From assembly GCA_031425275.1 (NCBI GenBank), contig JANPJA010000124.1:1-64000 (forward strand): a stretch of 64,000 nt of DNA, given 5' to 3'. The number at the start of each line of letters is the position of its first letter. Positions within the stretch are counted from its first letter, which is position 1. Both the position numbers and the translations under genes were made by a program. Below the pieces are notes generated by a model. It searched no databases. It had not been told where the DNA came from and worked only from the letters and a program-made list of their open reading frames with translations. This DNA is from JAIVGV01 sp031425275. Lineage in GTDB: Bacteria; Acidobacteriota; Blastocatellia; Pyrinomonadales; Pyrinomonadaceae. This document shows positions 53,637 to 62,618 of this stretch, piece by piece.

Positions 53637-56600
53637 ATGAAGAAAAACTCGCTGCTCACGCTCGCACTCCTCCTCATCGTCGCGCCGGCCGCCGCCTTCG
53701 CCAAAGAGGCGCGTCTCGTCCGCTACCCGCACTACCATCAGGGCCGCGTCGCCTTCAGCTACCTCGGCGACATCTGGACGGCGGGCGAGGACGGCTCGAA
53801 CGTCGCGCGCCTCACCGTCCACAAGGCGCGCGACGTGTACCCGCGCTTCTCGCCCGACGGCAAGTGGATCGCGTTCTCGTCGGATCGCAACGGCAACATG
53901 GACGTGTTTTTGATCGCCGTCGCGGGCGGGGCGGTCAAGCAGTTGACCGCGCACTCGGCCGACGACACGGTGCTCAACTGGACGCCGGACGGCGGCCGAA
54001 TCCTCTTCTCGTCGAACCGCGGCGAGGACTTCGCGGCGAAGCTCTACACCGTCTCGACGGCGGGCGGGATGCCGCAGTCGGCCGGAACGGAGATGGGCGT
54101 GCAGGGGTCGTACTCGCCCGACGGCACCCGCCTCGCCTACAACCAGAAGGCGCAAGCCTACTGGCGCAAGTTCTACCGCGGATCGAGCCAGTCGGACGTC
54201 GTCGTCGCGGACATCTCCGCGCGCAAGTTCACGAACCTGACCGAGTTCGACGGGATGGACTCGTGGCCGATGTGGGGCCGCGACGGCTTCATCTACTTCG
54301 TGAGCGACCGCGAGGGCAAGGGGCAGACGAACGTCTGGCGCGTCGCCGAGCGCGGGGCGGGGGCCAAGGCCGAGCGCGTCACCGCTTACGCCTCCGGCGA
54401 CGTGCGCTGGCCCGCGATGAGCGCGGACGGTAAGACCATCGTCTTCGAGCACGACTTCGGGATCGCCAAGCTCGACGTGGGCGGCAAGCGCGTCACGCCG
54501 CTCAAATTCGACATCGCGGCCGAGACGCAGGAGTCTCTGTCGGAAGTGCGCGACTTCAACTCGCAGGTTGACGACTACGCGCTCGCGCCCAACTCGCGCC
54601 GCGTCGCCGTCGCCGTCCACGGCGAAATCTTCACCGCGCCGGTCGAGGAAGGCGACCTCCGGCAGCTCACCGACAGCCCTTGGCGCGACCGCAACGTCGA
54701 GTACTCGCCCGACGGCAAGTGGCTCGCCTTCGTCTCCGACCGCAGCGGCCGCGAGGAACTCTACGTCACGGCCGTTGACGGCGCGGGCGAGGCGCAGAAG
54801 TTGACCGACATCGACGCGCTCAAGTCCGGCTACGTCTGGTCGCCCGACTCGACGCAGATCGCTTTCGCCGCTTCCGACAACAAACTCCGCACCGTCAACG
54901 TCGCCTCGAAGCAAGTGTTGGAACTCGACACGGCGCGCTACGGCGGACACGGCGGCGGCGACTGGTCGCCCGACGGCAAGTGGATCGCCTTCTCGAAGCC
55001 CGACATCTCGCGCACCAACGACATCTACCTCATCCCCTCGGCGGGCGGCGAGGCGCGCAAAGTCACCTTCGACCCGGCGAGCGATCAAGGCCCGAACTTT
55101 ACGCCCGACGGCCGCAAGCTCTACTTCTCGCGCATCGACGGCACGAACTTCGGCGGCACCCCTTCCGTGCAGCTCTACTCGATCACGCTCGAACGCCTCG
55201 ACCGCGACCCGGACGATCCGGAAGAGCGCGCCGACGCCGAGGCCGCGCAAGCCGAAGGGACGCCCGGCGCGGGCGGCGAGATGCGTCGGCCGGCCGGCGC
55301 GCCCGGCGCGGGCGGGCCGCGCCCGACCCCGACGCCGCGCGAGATCAAGATGGACTGGGCCGGGATGAAGCGGCGCACGCGCCAGTTGACGCGGATGCCT
55401 TTCCCCGTCTCGACCTACGCCATCGCGCCCGACAGCAAGACCATCGTCTTCGTCACGAGCGAGCCGGCCGGTCAGGCCGCCATCCCCGTCGTCTATTCGA
55501 TTCAGGAAGACGGGCGGCGGATGACGCGCATCACCTCCGGCGCGCCTCCCGCGGGCGACGCGGGCGGCGGGGGCGGCGGCTTCGGCGGCGTGTCCAACCT
55601 CAACCTCTCGCGCGACGGCCGCACGCTCTTCTTTCAGGAGGGCGACTTCGTCTATTCAGTCGCGATGCCGCCGCCCGCCCCGGCCGGCGCGCCCGCGAGC
55701 GCGGCCGGGGCGGGCGCGGGCAGCGCGCCGCGCCGCCGCATCAACTTCGTCGCGAAGGTCAAAGTTGACCGCCCCTCCGAGTGGGTGCAGATGTTCGACG
55801 ACGCTTGGCGGACGATGAAGTACCGCTTCTACGATCCCAAAATGCACGGGATGGACTGGGACGCGATGCGCGCCAAGTACCGCCCGCTCACCGAATTCGT
55901 CGGCGACCGGCAGGAACTCTTAAACATCGTCAACGAGATGATTGGCGAACTCAACGCCTCGCACACCGGCACGGCCCCGCCCCCGGGCGGCCCGCAACCG
56001 GGCGCGACCTCGACCGGCCACCTCGGCGTCGAGCTTGAGCCGGACACGCAGGCGGGCCGCTACCGCGTCACGCATGTTTATGAGGACGGCCCGGCCGACA
56101 AGGACTGGGTCAAGGTCTCGGTCGGCGATTACCTGATCGCCATCGACGGCAAGCCGGTCAAGGCCGGCGACGAGTACTGGCAGCATTTGAACCACCGCCT
56201 CAACCGCAAGGTCGCCGTCACGTTCAACAGCAAGCCCGCGGACGAGGGGGCGTGGCGCACGCGCCTCGAACCGACCTCGATGGGCAACTACTCGCAGCTC
56301 CGTTACGAGCGTTGGGTCAAGAGCCGGCGCGCCGAAGTGGACAAGCTGTCGGGCGGGAAGATCGGCTACGTCCACATTCAGGGGATGAACCAGCCTTCGT
56401 TGCGCCGCTTCGAGCGCGAGCTGCGCGAGTACCGCGACAAGCAGGCGCTCGTCATCGACCAGCGTTGGAACGGCGGCGGCAACATCGAGCAGGAGTTGTT
56501 GGCGATCCTCGTCCAGCGTCAGTATCAGGTCTGGCAGCCGCGCGGGACGGAGGCGACGACGCGGCCCGGCGCGGGCTTCTTCGGCCCGAAGGTGGTGTTG

Positions 56601-56951
56601 CAGAACTGGCGCTCGGCCTCGAACGCCGAGATGTTCCCGGCGGGCTTCCGCGCGCTGGGCCTCGGCAAGGTGATCGGCGTCCCGACCGCCGGCGCGGTCA
56701 TCGGCACGGGCAGCTACTCCTTGATCGACGGCTCGACCGTGCGCACGCCCGGCGTCGGCGTCTATCTCTTCGACAAGGGGCAGACGAACATGGAGAACAC
56801 CGGCGTCCAGCCCGACATCCTCGTCGATAACAAGCCCGAAGACGTGCTCGCGGGCCGCGACCCGCAGTTGGAGACGGCCGTGCAGGAGCTGCTCAGACAG
56901 CTCCGCGCGGGCGGCGAGCGCAACGTGGCCGGGCAGGGCAGTAAGCAGTAA
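53637..56951 (+). CDS. Tricorn-like S41 protease with beta-propeller and PDZ domains
   Basis: The 1104-residue protein has a signal peptide (MKKNSLLTLALLLIVAPAAA). Residues ~25-680 form two TolB/WD40-like propellers with recurring SPDGKWIAF blades; a Pro/Gly/Ala insert lies at ~525-565. A tricorn C1-like helix region follows (~715-770), then a PDZ domain (~790-860, GHLGVELEPD) and the S41 core (~900-1075) with WNGGGN and nucleophile region RSASNAEMFPAGFRALGLGK. It degrades peptides in the periplasm or outside, selected through the propeller. The S10 carboxypeptidase downstream would continue trimming. Confidence 0.95.
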   Translation: MKKNSLLTLALLLIVAPAAAFAKEARLVRYPHYHQGRVAFSYLGDIWTAGEDGSNVARLTVHKARDVYPRFSPDGKWIAFSSDRNGNMDVFLIAVAGGAVKQLTAHSADDTVLNWTPDGGRILFSSNRGEDFAAKLYTVSTAGGMPQSAGTEMGVQGSYSPDGTRLAYNQKAQAYWRKFYRGSSQSDVVVADISARKFTNLTEFDGMDSWPMWGRDGFIYFVSDREGKGQTNVWRVAERGAGAKAERVTAYASGDVRWPAMSADGKTIVFEHDFGIAKLDVGGKRVTPLKFDIAAETQESLSEVRDFNSQVDDYALAPNSRRVAVAVHGEIFTAPVEEGDLRQLTDSPWRDRNVEYSPDGKWLAFVSDRSGREELYVTAVDGAGEAQKLTDIDALKSGYVWSPDSTQIAFAASDNKLRTVNVASKQVLELDTARYGGHGGGDWSPDGKWIAFSKPDISRTNDIYLIPSAGGEARKVTFDPASDQGPNFTPDGRKLYFSRIDGTNFGGTPSVQLYSITLERLDRDPDDPEERADAEAAQAEGTPGAGGEMRRPAGAPGAGGPRPTPTPREIKMDWAGMKRRTRQLTRMPFPVSTYAIAPDSKTIVFVTSEPAGQAAIPVVYSIQEDGRRMTRITSGAPPAGDAGGGGGGFGGVSNLNLSRDGRTLFFQEGDFVYSVAMPPPAPAGAPASAAGAGAGSAPRRRINFVAKVKVDRPSEWVQMFDDAWRTMKYRFYDPKMHGMDWDAMRAKYRPLTEFVGDRQELLNIVNEMIGELNASHTGTAPPPGGPQPGATSTGHLGVELEPDTQAGRYRVTHVYEDGPADKDWVKVSVGDYLIAIDGKPVKAGDEYWQHLNHRLNRKVAVTFNSKPADEGAWRTRLEPTSMGNYSQLRYERWVKSRRAEVDKLSGGKIGYVHIQGMNQPSLRRFERELREYRDKQALVIDQRWNGGGNIEQELLAILVQRQYQVWQPRGTEATTRPGAGFFGPKVVLQNWRSASNAEMFPAGFRALGLGKVIGVPTAGAVIGTGSYSLIDGSTVRTPGVGVYLFDKGQTNMENTGVQPDILVDNKPEDVLAGRDPQLETAVQELLRQLRAGGERNVAGQGSKQ

Positions 56952-56974
56952 GCAGTCAGCGGTCAGCAGACGGT

Positions 56975-57011
56975 AAGGCGGCGGGCGGTCAGAAGGGCTG
57001 TCCGCCGCCTT
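56975..57011 (+). terminator. GC-rich hairpin terminator after protease gene
   Basis: AAGGCGGCGG and CCGCCGCCTT pair around a 17-nt loop that itself has GGCGGTC/GGCTGTCC complementarity. It is preceded by GCAGTAAGCAGT word repeats. The T-tract is weak. Confidence 0.5.
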
Positions 57012-57059
57012 CCGAATTTCAGAACAAGGCGCGGATGGATGCGACCCGTCCGCTACGGT

Positions 57060-57168
57060 GTAGGGGCAGGGCTTGTCCGCGGCCCGTTCGGGCGCGCCAG
57101 CGCGAATTGTTTTTCGATCAGCGTGCGTGCTGTCGCACGCTGCGGGCAGGGACAAGCCCTGCCCCTAC
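57060..57168. repeat. GTAGGGGCAGGGCTTGTC palindromic element, intergenic copy
   Basis: The left end GTAGGGGCAGGGCTTGTCC (57060) and right end GGACAAGCCCTGCCCCTAC (to 57168) are exact complements bracketing a ~70-bp core with a smaller hairpin (GCGTGCGTGCTGTCGCACGC). It lies between the protease and carboxypeptidase genes. Confidence 0.85.
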
Positions 57169-57221
57169 AATTATTATTTCGCCGCCCAAATACATACCGC
57201 TTGAGGAGGCACAGGTCGAAG

Positions 57222-58931
57222 ATGCGAAACAACGCGCGCAACGGCTCAACGGTTTTTAGTCTCGTCAAAATCACCGCGCTCGTCATCAGCCTCGGCTGGC
57301 CCGCGGCCGCCGGCGCGCAACGTCGCCAGCGCGCGGATGTCGAACAGCAACAGCCGCAGCCGCCCCCGCCCCCGGCGGCCGCGCAGCCGTCGCCGCCGCC
57401 GCAGCAAGAGCAGCAACCGCAACCGCAGTCGCCGCCGCAACAGCAACAGCAACAGCAGCAGCAGGGCACGGGCCGACAGTCTATGCCGTCGTCGTCTCCC
57501 TCCGAGCGCGACCCCGCGTTGACCGACGGCCCGCCGGTCGTCACGCGCCACTCGATCCAAGTGGGCGGGCGGACTTTGCGCTACACCGTGACGACCGGCG
57601 TGATGCCGCTGAAGTCGGCGGCGGGCGAAACCGAGGCGCGGATTTTCTACATGGCCTACACGCTCGACGGCGCGGAGCGCGCGGCGGAGCGGCCGCTGAT
57701 GTTCTCGTTCAACGGCGGCCCCGGCTCGTCAAGCGTCTGGCTGCATCTGGGCGCGCTCGGCCCCCGCCGCGTCGAGATGCTCGACGACGGCGGGATGCCC
57801 GCGCCGCCTTTCCGCCTCGTCGATAACGAGCACACGTGGCTCGACACGACCGACCTCGTCTTCATCGACCCCGTCGGCACCGGCTACAGCCGCGCCGCCC
57901 GCCCCGACCTCGCGCCGCGTTACTTCGGACTGCAAGGCGACATCGCGTCGGTCGGCGAGTTCATCCGCCTGTACCTGACGAAGAACGCGCGCTGGTCTTC
58001 GCCGCTCTTCCTCGTCGGCGAAAGTTACGGCACGACGCGCGCCGCCGGCCTCGCGGGTTATTTGATCGACCGCGGCATCGCCTTCAACGGCGTCCTGCTC
58101 GTCTCGTCGATCTTGAACTTCCAGACGGCCCGCTTCGCGCGCGGCAACGACTTGCCTTACGTCCTCTTCCTCCCGACCTACACGGCCACCGCGTGGTATC
58201 ACAAAAAGCTCGCCCCCGATCTGCAACGCGACTTGCGGCGCACGCTCGACGAGGCCGAACGCTGGGCGATGACCGACTACGCCGCCGCGCTCGCCAAAGG
58301 CGACCGGCTCACCGCGCAGGAGCGGCAGGAAGTTTTGGACAAGCTCTCGCGCTACACGGGCCTCGGCAAAGAGTGGCTCGACGACAACGATCTGCGCGTC
58401 GAGATTCAGCGGTTCGACAAGGAGTTGCTGCGCGACGAGCGGCGCACCGTCGGCCGTCTCGACAGCCGCTTCAAGGGGATGGACGAGCGCAACGGGAGTG
58501 AGTTCCCCGACTTCGACCCCTCGATGGCCGCCATCCGCCCGCCCTACACCGCGACCTTCAACGACTACGTGCGCACCGAGCTGAATTTTCGCACCGACCT
58601 CGAATACTTCATCCTCGGCGGCGGCATCGGCCGCTGGGACTTCGGCTCCGACAACGCCTACGCCGACACCTCGCTCGCGCTCCGCAGCGCCTTCGCCAAG
58701 AACCCGTACATGAAAATGTTCGTCGCCTCCGGCTACTACGATCTGGCGACGCCCTACTTCGCCACCGAGTACACGATGACGCACATGGGCCTCGACCCCA
58801 GTTTGCGGCCCAACGTCACGACGCGCTATTACGAAGCCGGACACATGATGTACGTCGACCGCCGCTCGCTCGGTGACCTCGACCGCGACGCGGCCGCCTT
58901 CGTCCAGTCGGCGACCGCGCGACGGAGGTGA
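57222..58931 (+). CDS. Secreted serine carboxypeptidase (S10 family)
   Basis: The 569-residue product is read from the ATG at 57222; the frame is open upstream through the repeat element. A signal peptide precedes a Gln/Pro linker (~35-90) made of CAG/CCG runs. The S10 fold has FNGGPGSSSVWLHLGALGPR (oxyanion region, ~165), nucleophile Ser in LVGESYGTTRAAG (~270), Asp in YYDLATPYFA (~508) and His in YEAGHMMYVD (~542). It removes C-terminal residues from peptides, fitting downstream of the tricorn-like protease. Confidence 0.93.
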   Translation: MRNNARNGSTVFSLVKITALVISLGWPAAAGAQRRQRADVEQQQPQPPPPPAAAQPSPPPQQEQQPQPQSPPQQQQQQQQQGTGRQSMPSSSPSERDPALTDGPPVVTRHSIQVGGRTLRYTVTTGVMPLKSAAGETEARIFYMAYTLDGAERAAERPLMFSFNGGPGSSSVWLHLGALGPRRVEMLDDGGMPAPPFRLVDNEHTWLDTTDLVFIDPVGTGYSRAARPDLAPRYFGLQGDIASVGEFIRLYLTKNARWSSPLFLVGESYGTTRAAGLAGYLIDRGIAFNGVLLVSSILNFQTARFARGNDLPYVLFLPTYTATAWYHKKLAPDLQRDLRRTLDEAERWAMTDYAAALAKGDRLTAQERQEVLDKLSRYTGLGKEWLDDNDLRVEIQRFDKELLRDERRTVGRLDSRFKGMDERNGSEFPDFDPSMAAIRPPYTATFNDYVRTELNFRTDLEYFILGGGIGRWDFGSDNAYADTSLALRSAFAKNPYMKMFVASGYYDLATPYFATEYTMTHMGLDPSLRPNVTTRYYEAGHMMYVDRRSLGDLDRDAAAFVQSATARRR

Positions 58932-58937
58932 GGGCGT

Positions 58938-59132
58938 ATGAAGTTCAGCGAGCTTGTCCGCCTGCTGGAGAAACACGGCTTCCGGCCGGTGAAAGTGAAG
59001 GGGTCGATCCGGTATTATGGGAAGCCCGGACACGACCGGCTGATCCGCGTCGATTTTCACGGCGGGAAGGAAGTGCCGACCGGCACGTGCCACGTCATCT
59101 TGAGGGCGGCCGGGATTAAGGAAAGGAACTGA
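58938..59132 (+). CDS. hicA: HicA-like toxin (mRNA interferase fold)
   Basis: The 64-residue protein starts 6 bp after the carboxypeptidase stop. The HicA dsRBD-like fold is visible: FSELVRLLEKHGFRPVKVKG, then IRVDFHGGKEVPTGTCHVIL and AAGI. The catalytic His of the usual KGSHH motif is absent: here it reads KGSIRYY. Activity as an RNase is thus uncertain. It pairs with the HicB-like gene 8 bp downstream. Confidence 0.85.
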   Translation: MKFSELVRLLEKHGFRPVKVKGSIRYYGKPGHDRLIRVDFHGGKEVPTGTCHVILRAAGIKERN

Positions 59133-59140
59133 GGTGCGAC

Positions 59141-59389
59141 ATGATCGATCTCAACTATTCGCTCGTCATTGAGGCGACGGCTGATCCGAGTTTCTTCGGC
59201 TTCTACTCTACGGAGTTGGAAGGATTCACGGGCGTCGGCCATTCGGTCGAGGATTGCATCTACAAAGCTCGTTGGGGGATGGAAGAGCACGTCGCGCTGC
59301 TGCGCGAGCAGGGCCTAAGTGTTCCCGCGCCGAACCCGAACCCGACCGTCGTCGTCCAAAACGAACAACCTTTAGAGTCAGCCGCGTAG
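59141..59389 (+). CDS. hicB: HicB-like antitoxin
   Basis: The 82-residue protein starts behind GAGGTG. It has the HicB degenerate RNase H-like fold (YSLVIEATADPSFFGFYSTE, ELEGFTGVGHSVEDCIYKAR, GMEEHVALLREQGLSVPAP). There is no C-terminal HTH or RHH, only an Asn/Pro/Val tail, so it probably neutralises HicA by binding rather than acting as a full repressor. A strong terminator follows. Confidence 0.88.
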   Translation: MIDLNYSLVIEATADPSFFGFYSTELEGFTGVGHSVEDCIYKARWGMEEHVALLREQGLSVPAPNPNPTVVVQNEQPLESAA

Positions 59390-59399
59390 GCGACGGGCA

Positions 59400-59549
59400 G
59401 TTAGCTCTTAGCCGTTAGCTGTTAGCCAAGCGACCGGCGGCGATAAAAGTTGAAGGCGGGAGTCGGCTATGACTGAGCCGACTCCCGCCTTCAACTTTTT
59501 GCCTAACAGCTAACAGCTAACAGCTAATGGCTAACAGCTAACGGCTAAT
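59400..59549. repeat. Inverted GTTAGCT/AGCTAAC word repeat wrapped around a terminator
   Basis: Outer arms of GTTAGC words (59400-59428) and their complement (59502-59549) bracket a separate 24-bp terminator stem. The whole forms a nested hairpin between hicB and an amidohydrolase gene. Confidence 0.85.
59445..59500. terminator. Bidirectional rho-independent terminator
   Basis: A perfect 24-bp stem (59445-59468 with 59476-59499), 7-nt loop, A4 on the left and T5 on the right. It terminates hicAB and the convergent amidohydrolase gene. Confidence 0.92.
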
Positions 59550-59558
59550 CGCTCCCGG

Positions 59559-60929
59559 CTATTTCCTGTTCTTGAAGGCGTCGTAGAGTTCCGTGTGACG
59601 CGAGACGAGCGGGACTTGCCGGCCGTTGATGAAGAGGTGGCGGACGTTGGTGCGGGCTTCGAGGAGGTCGCCGTCGGTGACGACGAGGTTGGCGATCTTG
59701 CCCGCCTCGATGGAGCCGAGCTGCGCGCCCGCGCCGATGATCTGCGCCGGGTAGAGCGTGACGGCGCGCAGGGCCTCCGACTTCGACAGCCCGTGGGCCG
59801 CGGCCATGCCGGCGGTGTAGGGGAGGTTGCGCACCTCCGCGCCGGAGTCGCCCGTCGAGATGCAGAACCGGACGCCGGCGGCCGCGAGCTTCGACGCGCT
59901 CTCGTAGTTTTCGTCGTAGGGCGCGTCCTCGCGCGACGGCAGATTCAAGACGCCGCTGAGGATGACGGGGACGTTTTTCTCCTTGAGGAACGCGGCCATC
60001 TTCCACGCCTCGTTGCCGCCCATGATGATGGGCTTCAACTTCATCTCCTCGGCGAAGCGGATGGCGGCGCGCATCTCGCCCTCGCGATCCGCCCGGAAGA
60101 TGACGGGGCGCTCGCCGCGGATGTACGGGATGAGCGGCTCTAAGATCACGTCGCGGTCAACGCGCGGGAGCTTGGCGTCGGCGTTGGCCGCGTCGAGCGC
60201 GCGGGCGTAGGCCCCGGCGTCGCGCAGCAGCTTGCGAATCTGCTCGGTCTGCCGGTCGCGCGCCTGCGCGGCGTCGCCCGCCGGCTGGCCCAGTTGCTGC
60301 GCGAGGAAGGCCGCGAAGCCGCCGCCGCCGCCCGTGCGCGGGAGGTTCATGACGAGCGCGGCCGACTGCTGGATCGACATCTCGCGCGGCGTCGCGCCGA
60401 GCAGGTGGATGAGCGACGCCTGACCCGAAATCAGCCCGCCCGTCGGGGCGGTCAAAGCGGCCGTCACGCCGTTGACGCGCGTGACGCCGATCACCGAGGC
60501 GTGCGGGTTGACGCCGAGCAGCGCGACAATGTTCGGGTTGAGTTCGCCCAACTCCGACACGTCCACGTAGCCGGCAGCGCCCTGCGGGATTTCGACGAGG
60601 CCCATGTTGGTGCCGAGATCGATCATGCCGGGCGAGACCGCCAGGCCGCGCCCCTCGATGACGGTCGCGCCGCCGGGGACGGAGACGGCCGCGCCGACCG
60701 CCGCGATTTTGCCGTTGGTGATGACGACCGTGCCGTTCTCGATGTCGGCCCCGGCGGCCGTCACGATCCGCGCGCCGCGGATGGCGAAGGTGCCGGGCGT
60801 GCCCGACATGAAGGCCGGCCCCATGTTGCCCGAAGCGTTCTGCGCGAAGCCGGCGGCGGACGCGAGCAGGAGCGCGAGGAGCGCGGCGAGCGCGGCCGGC
60901 GCGACGCGGGCGCGTGGGTTACTTCTCAT
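59559..60929 (-). CDS. Secreted amidohydrolase-fold protein lacking the HxH metal motif
   Basis: The 456-residue protein has a signal peptide (MRSNPRARVAPAALAALLAL) and the amidohydrolase layout of N-terminal beta strands, TIM barrel and closing beta part (GSIEAGKIANLVVTDGDLLE). Where active homologues have PGxIDxHxH it reads SPGMIDLGTNMGLVEIPQG (99-117), so the two metal His are gone. Other barrel residues (RADREGEM, NEAWKMA, STGDSGAEV) are retained. The start overlaps the upstream gene by 11 bp, with GGAGG before it. It may be a pseudo-enzyme subunit of its neighbours. Confidence 0.9.
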   Translation of the reverse strand: MRSNPRARVAPAALAALLALLLASAAGFAQNASGNMGPAFMSGTPGTFAIRGARIVTAAGADIENGTVVITNGKIAAVGAAVSVPGGATVIEGRGLAVSPGMIDLGTNMGLVEIPQGAAGYVDVSELGELNPNIVALLGVNPHASVIGVTRVNGVTAALTAPTGGLISGQASLIHLLGATPREMSIQQSAALVMNLPRTGGGGGFAAFLAQQLGQPAGDAAQARDRQTEQIRKLLRDAGAYARALDAANADAKLPRVDRDVILEPLIPYIRGERPVIFRADREGEMRAAIRFAEEMKLKPIIMGGNEAWKMAAFLKEKNVPVILSGVLNLPSREDAPYDENYESASKLAAAGVRFCISTGDSGAEVRNLPYTAGMAAAHGLSKSEALRAVTLYPAQIIGAGAQLGSIEAGKIANLVVTDGDLLEARTNVRHLFINGRQVPLVSRHTELYDAFKNRK

Positions 60930-62487
60930 TGTCGTGGCCTCCTTCGTCGTTCGAGCGATCGGCGGGGTGGTCGTCGTCTTCGTGCGAGCCGGCGTTGCGT
61001 TTGCGCACGCGCGGCGCGTCCGCGTCGTCGTCGTCCTGATGTCCGGGTCGCCGGCGTGCGGGGCCGCCGGGGGTGAGCGCGCCGCCCGCGCCGCCGGGGG
61101 CTTGGTTCGGCTCGGCCTTTTCGAGTTCCGCGCGCTCGCGCTTCAACTCCTCGCGCATGGCGAGATCGCGCGCGCGGTCGAAGAACATCTCGCCCTCGAT
61201 GAAGGTGTGATCCACGCGCGAATAGACGCTGAAGGGGTGGCCGTTCCAGACGGCGATGTCGGCGTCCTTGCCCACGTCAATCGACCCGGTGCGCGCCTCG
61301 ACGCCGAGCTGGATGGCCGCGTTTAAGGTGATGAGGCGGAGCGACTCCTGCTCCGTGAGTCCGCCGTACTTCATCATCTTCGCGGCCTCGATGTTCATCC
61401 GGCGGCCGCGCTCCGACGAGTCGGAGTTGAGGGAGACGAGGATGCCGGCGCGCGTCATGACGGCGGCGGCGTAGGGGATGGCGTCGTAGGCTTCGATCTT
61501 GTAGGCCCAACTGTCGGCGAAGAGCGAGCCGCCCGCGCCGTGGCGCGCGATCTCGGGCGCGACCTTGTAGCCTTCGAGGACGTGCTGCAAGGTCTTCACC
61601 TTGAAGCCGAACTCGTCGGCGAGGTTCAAGAGCATCAGCATCTCGTCGGAGCGGTAGCAGTGCGCGTGGACGAGCCGCTTGCCTTCGAGAACTTCGACCA
61701 GCGGTTCGAGTTGGAGGTCGCGGCGCGGCGGCGCGCCCGCGCGGTTGGCGCGGAACTCGTCCCACCCGCGCTTGTAGTTGCGCGCGCGCGTGAAGGCGTC
61801 GCGCAGGATTTGTTCCTGCCCCATGCGGGTCGCCGGGTAGCGCCGGGCGGGGACGGGCGCGCCGGGGAGCAGGAACGGGTTCTTGCGCGTGACGTTCTCG
61901 CCGAGCGCGAACTTGATTCCCGGCGGCGCGCCGAAGAACCACTCGCGGATGGGCCGGCCGTACTTCGTCTTGACCACGGCGTTCTGCCCGCCGATGGTGT
62001 TGGCCGAGCCGTGGAGGATGTTGAGAGCCGTCACGCCCCCGGCGAGCGCGCGATAGACGTTGATGTCCGTCGGGTTCATCACGTCTTGGATGCGCACCAT
62101 CGAGGTGACGGAGAGCGTCCCCTCGTTGATGGCGTCGGCGGCGGCGTGCGAGTGGGCGTCGATGATGCCGGGCGTGACGAACTTGCCGGTCGCGTCGATG
62201 ACGCGCGCGCCCGCCCCGACGCGCAGGGCCGTGCCGACCGCCGCGATCTTGCCGTTGCGAATATGGATGTCGGCGTTCTGGATCGTGCCGTGCGAGGCCG
62301 TCAGGATGGTGGCGTTACGGATGACGGTCTCGCCCGCGCCGCCCGCCGGACTCTCGCCCCCCGGCTCGGCCGCCGGCCGCGTCGGCTGCGGCTGACGGCC
62401 GCGCCGCCCCTGCGCGCGAACGCCCGCGCCCGCGAACGACGGCACGAGCGTCGCCAGTGCCAGAATGAATGCGGATAGTTTTCTCAT
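60919..62487 (-). CDS. Secreted amidohydrolase (imidazolonepropionase-like)
   Basis: The 522-residue protein is read from the ATG at 62487 (GGAG nine bases upstream); an ATG at 62502 has no site. A signal peptide precedes a Pro/Gly linker. Metal His112 and His114 are present in PGIIDAHSHAAAD; further candidates are VHAHCYRSDE and TLQHVLEGYK, and Asp in SLNSDSSERG. The C-terminus ends in an acidic/His tail (HQDDDDADAP, HEDDDHPADR). It would hydrolyse C-N bonds in the periplasm and probably works with the overlapping downstream gene. Confidence 0.93.
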   Translation of the reverse strand: MRKLSAFILALATLVPSFAGAGVRAQGRRGRQPQPTRPAAEPGGESPAGGAGETVIRNATILTASHGTIQNADIHIRNGKIAAVGTALRVGAGARVIDATGKFVTPGIIDAHSHAAADAINEGTLSVTSMVRIQDVMNPTDINVYRALAGGVTALNILHGSANTIGGQNAVVKTKYGRPIREWFFGAPPGIKFALGENVTRKNPFLLPGAPVPARRYPATRMGQEQILRDAFTRARNYKRGWDEFRANRAGAPPRRDLQLEPLVEVLEGKRLVHAHCYRSDEMLMLLNLADEFGFKVKTLQHVLEGYKVAPEIARHGAGGSLFADSWAYKIEAYDAIPYAAAVMTRAGILVSLNSDSSERGRRMNIEAAKMMKYGGLTEQESLRLITLNAAIQLGVEARTGSIDVGKDADIAVWNGHPFSVYSRVDHTFIEGEMFFDRARDLAMREELKRERAELEKAEPNQAPGGAGGALTPGGPARRRPGHQDDDDADAPRVRKRNAGSHEDDDHPADRSNDEGGHDNEK

Positions 62488-62526
62488 CTGCTCAATCTCC
62501 ATTAAAAAGCCGTGACGGGTGAATCG

Positions 62527-62615
62527 TGACGGGTGACAAGTAAGAACCGTTCTCTCCCGTCAACCATCACGGTTGACGGGAGACGGTTTTCCTCCTGTCA
62601 CCCGTCACTTGTTAC
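62527..62615. repeat. Nested word repeat and hairpin between amidohydrolase genes
   Basis: The inner stem CTCCCGTCAACC/GGTTGACGGGAG (62554-62565 with 62571-62582) is enclosed by outer arms TGACGGGTGACA and TGTCACCCGTCA. It repeats the layout seen near hicB with another word. It could attenuate read-through from the upstream gene. Confidence 0.75.
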
Positions 62616-62618
62616 CGT

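Noticed and set aside
57246..57560. Arg/Leu-rich minus-strand frame over the Gln/Pro linker of the carboxypeptidase
   Set aside because: It is the antisense reading of CAG/CCG repeats and has no independent support.
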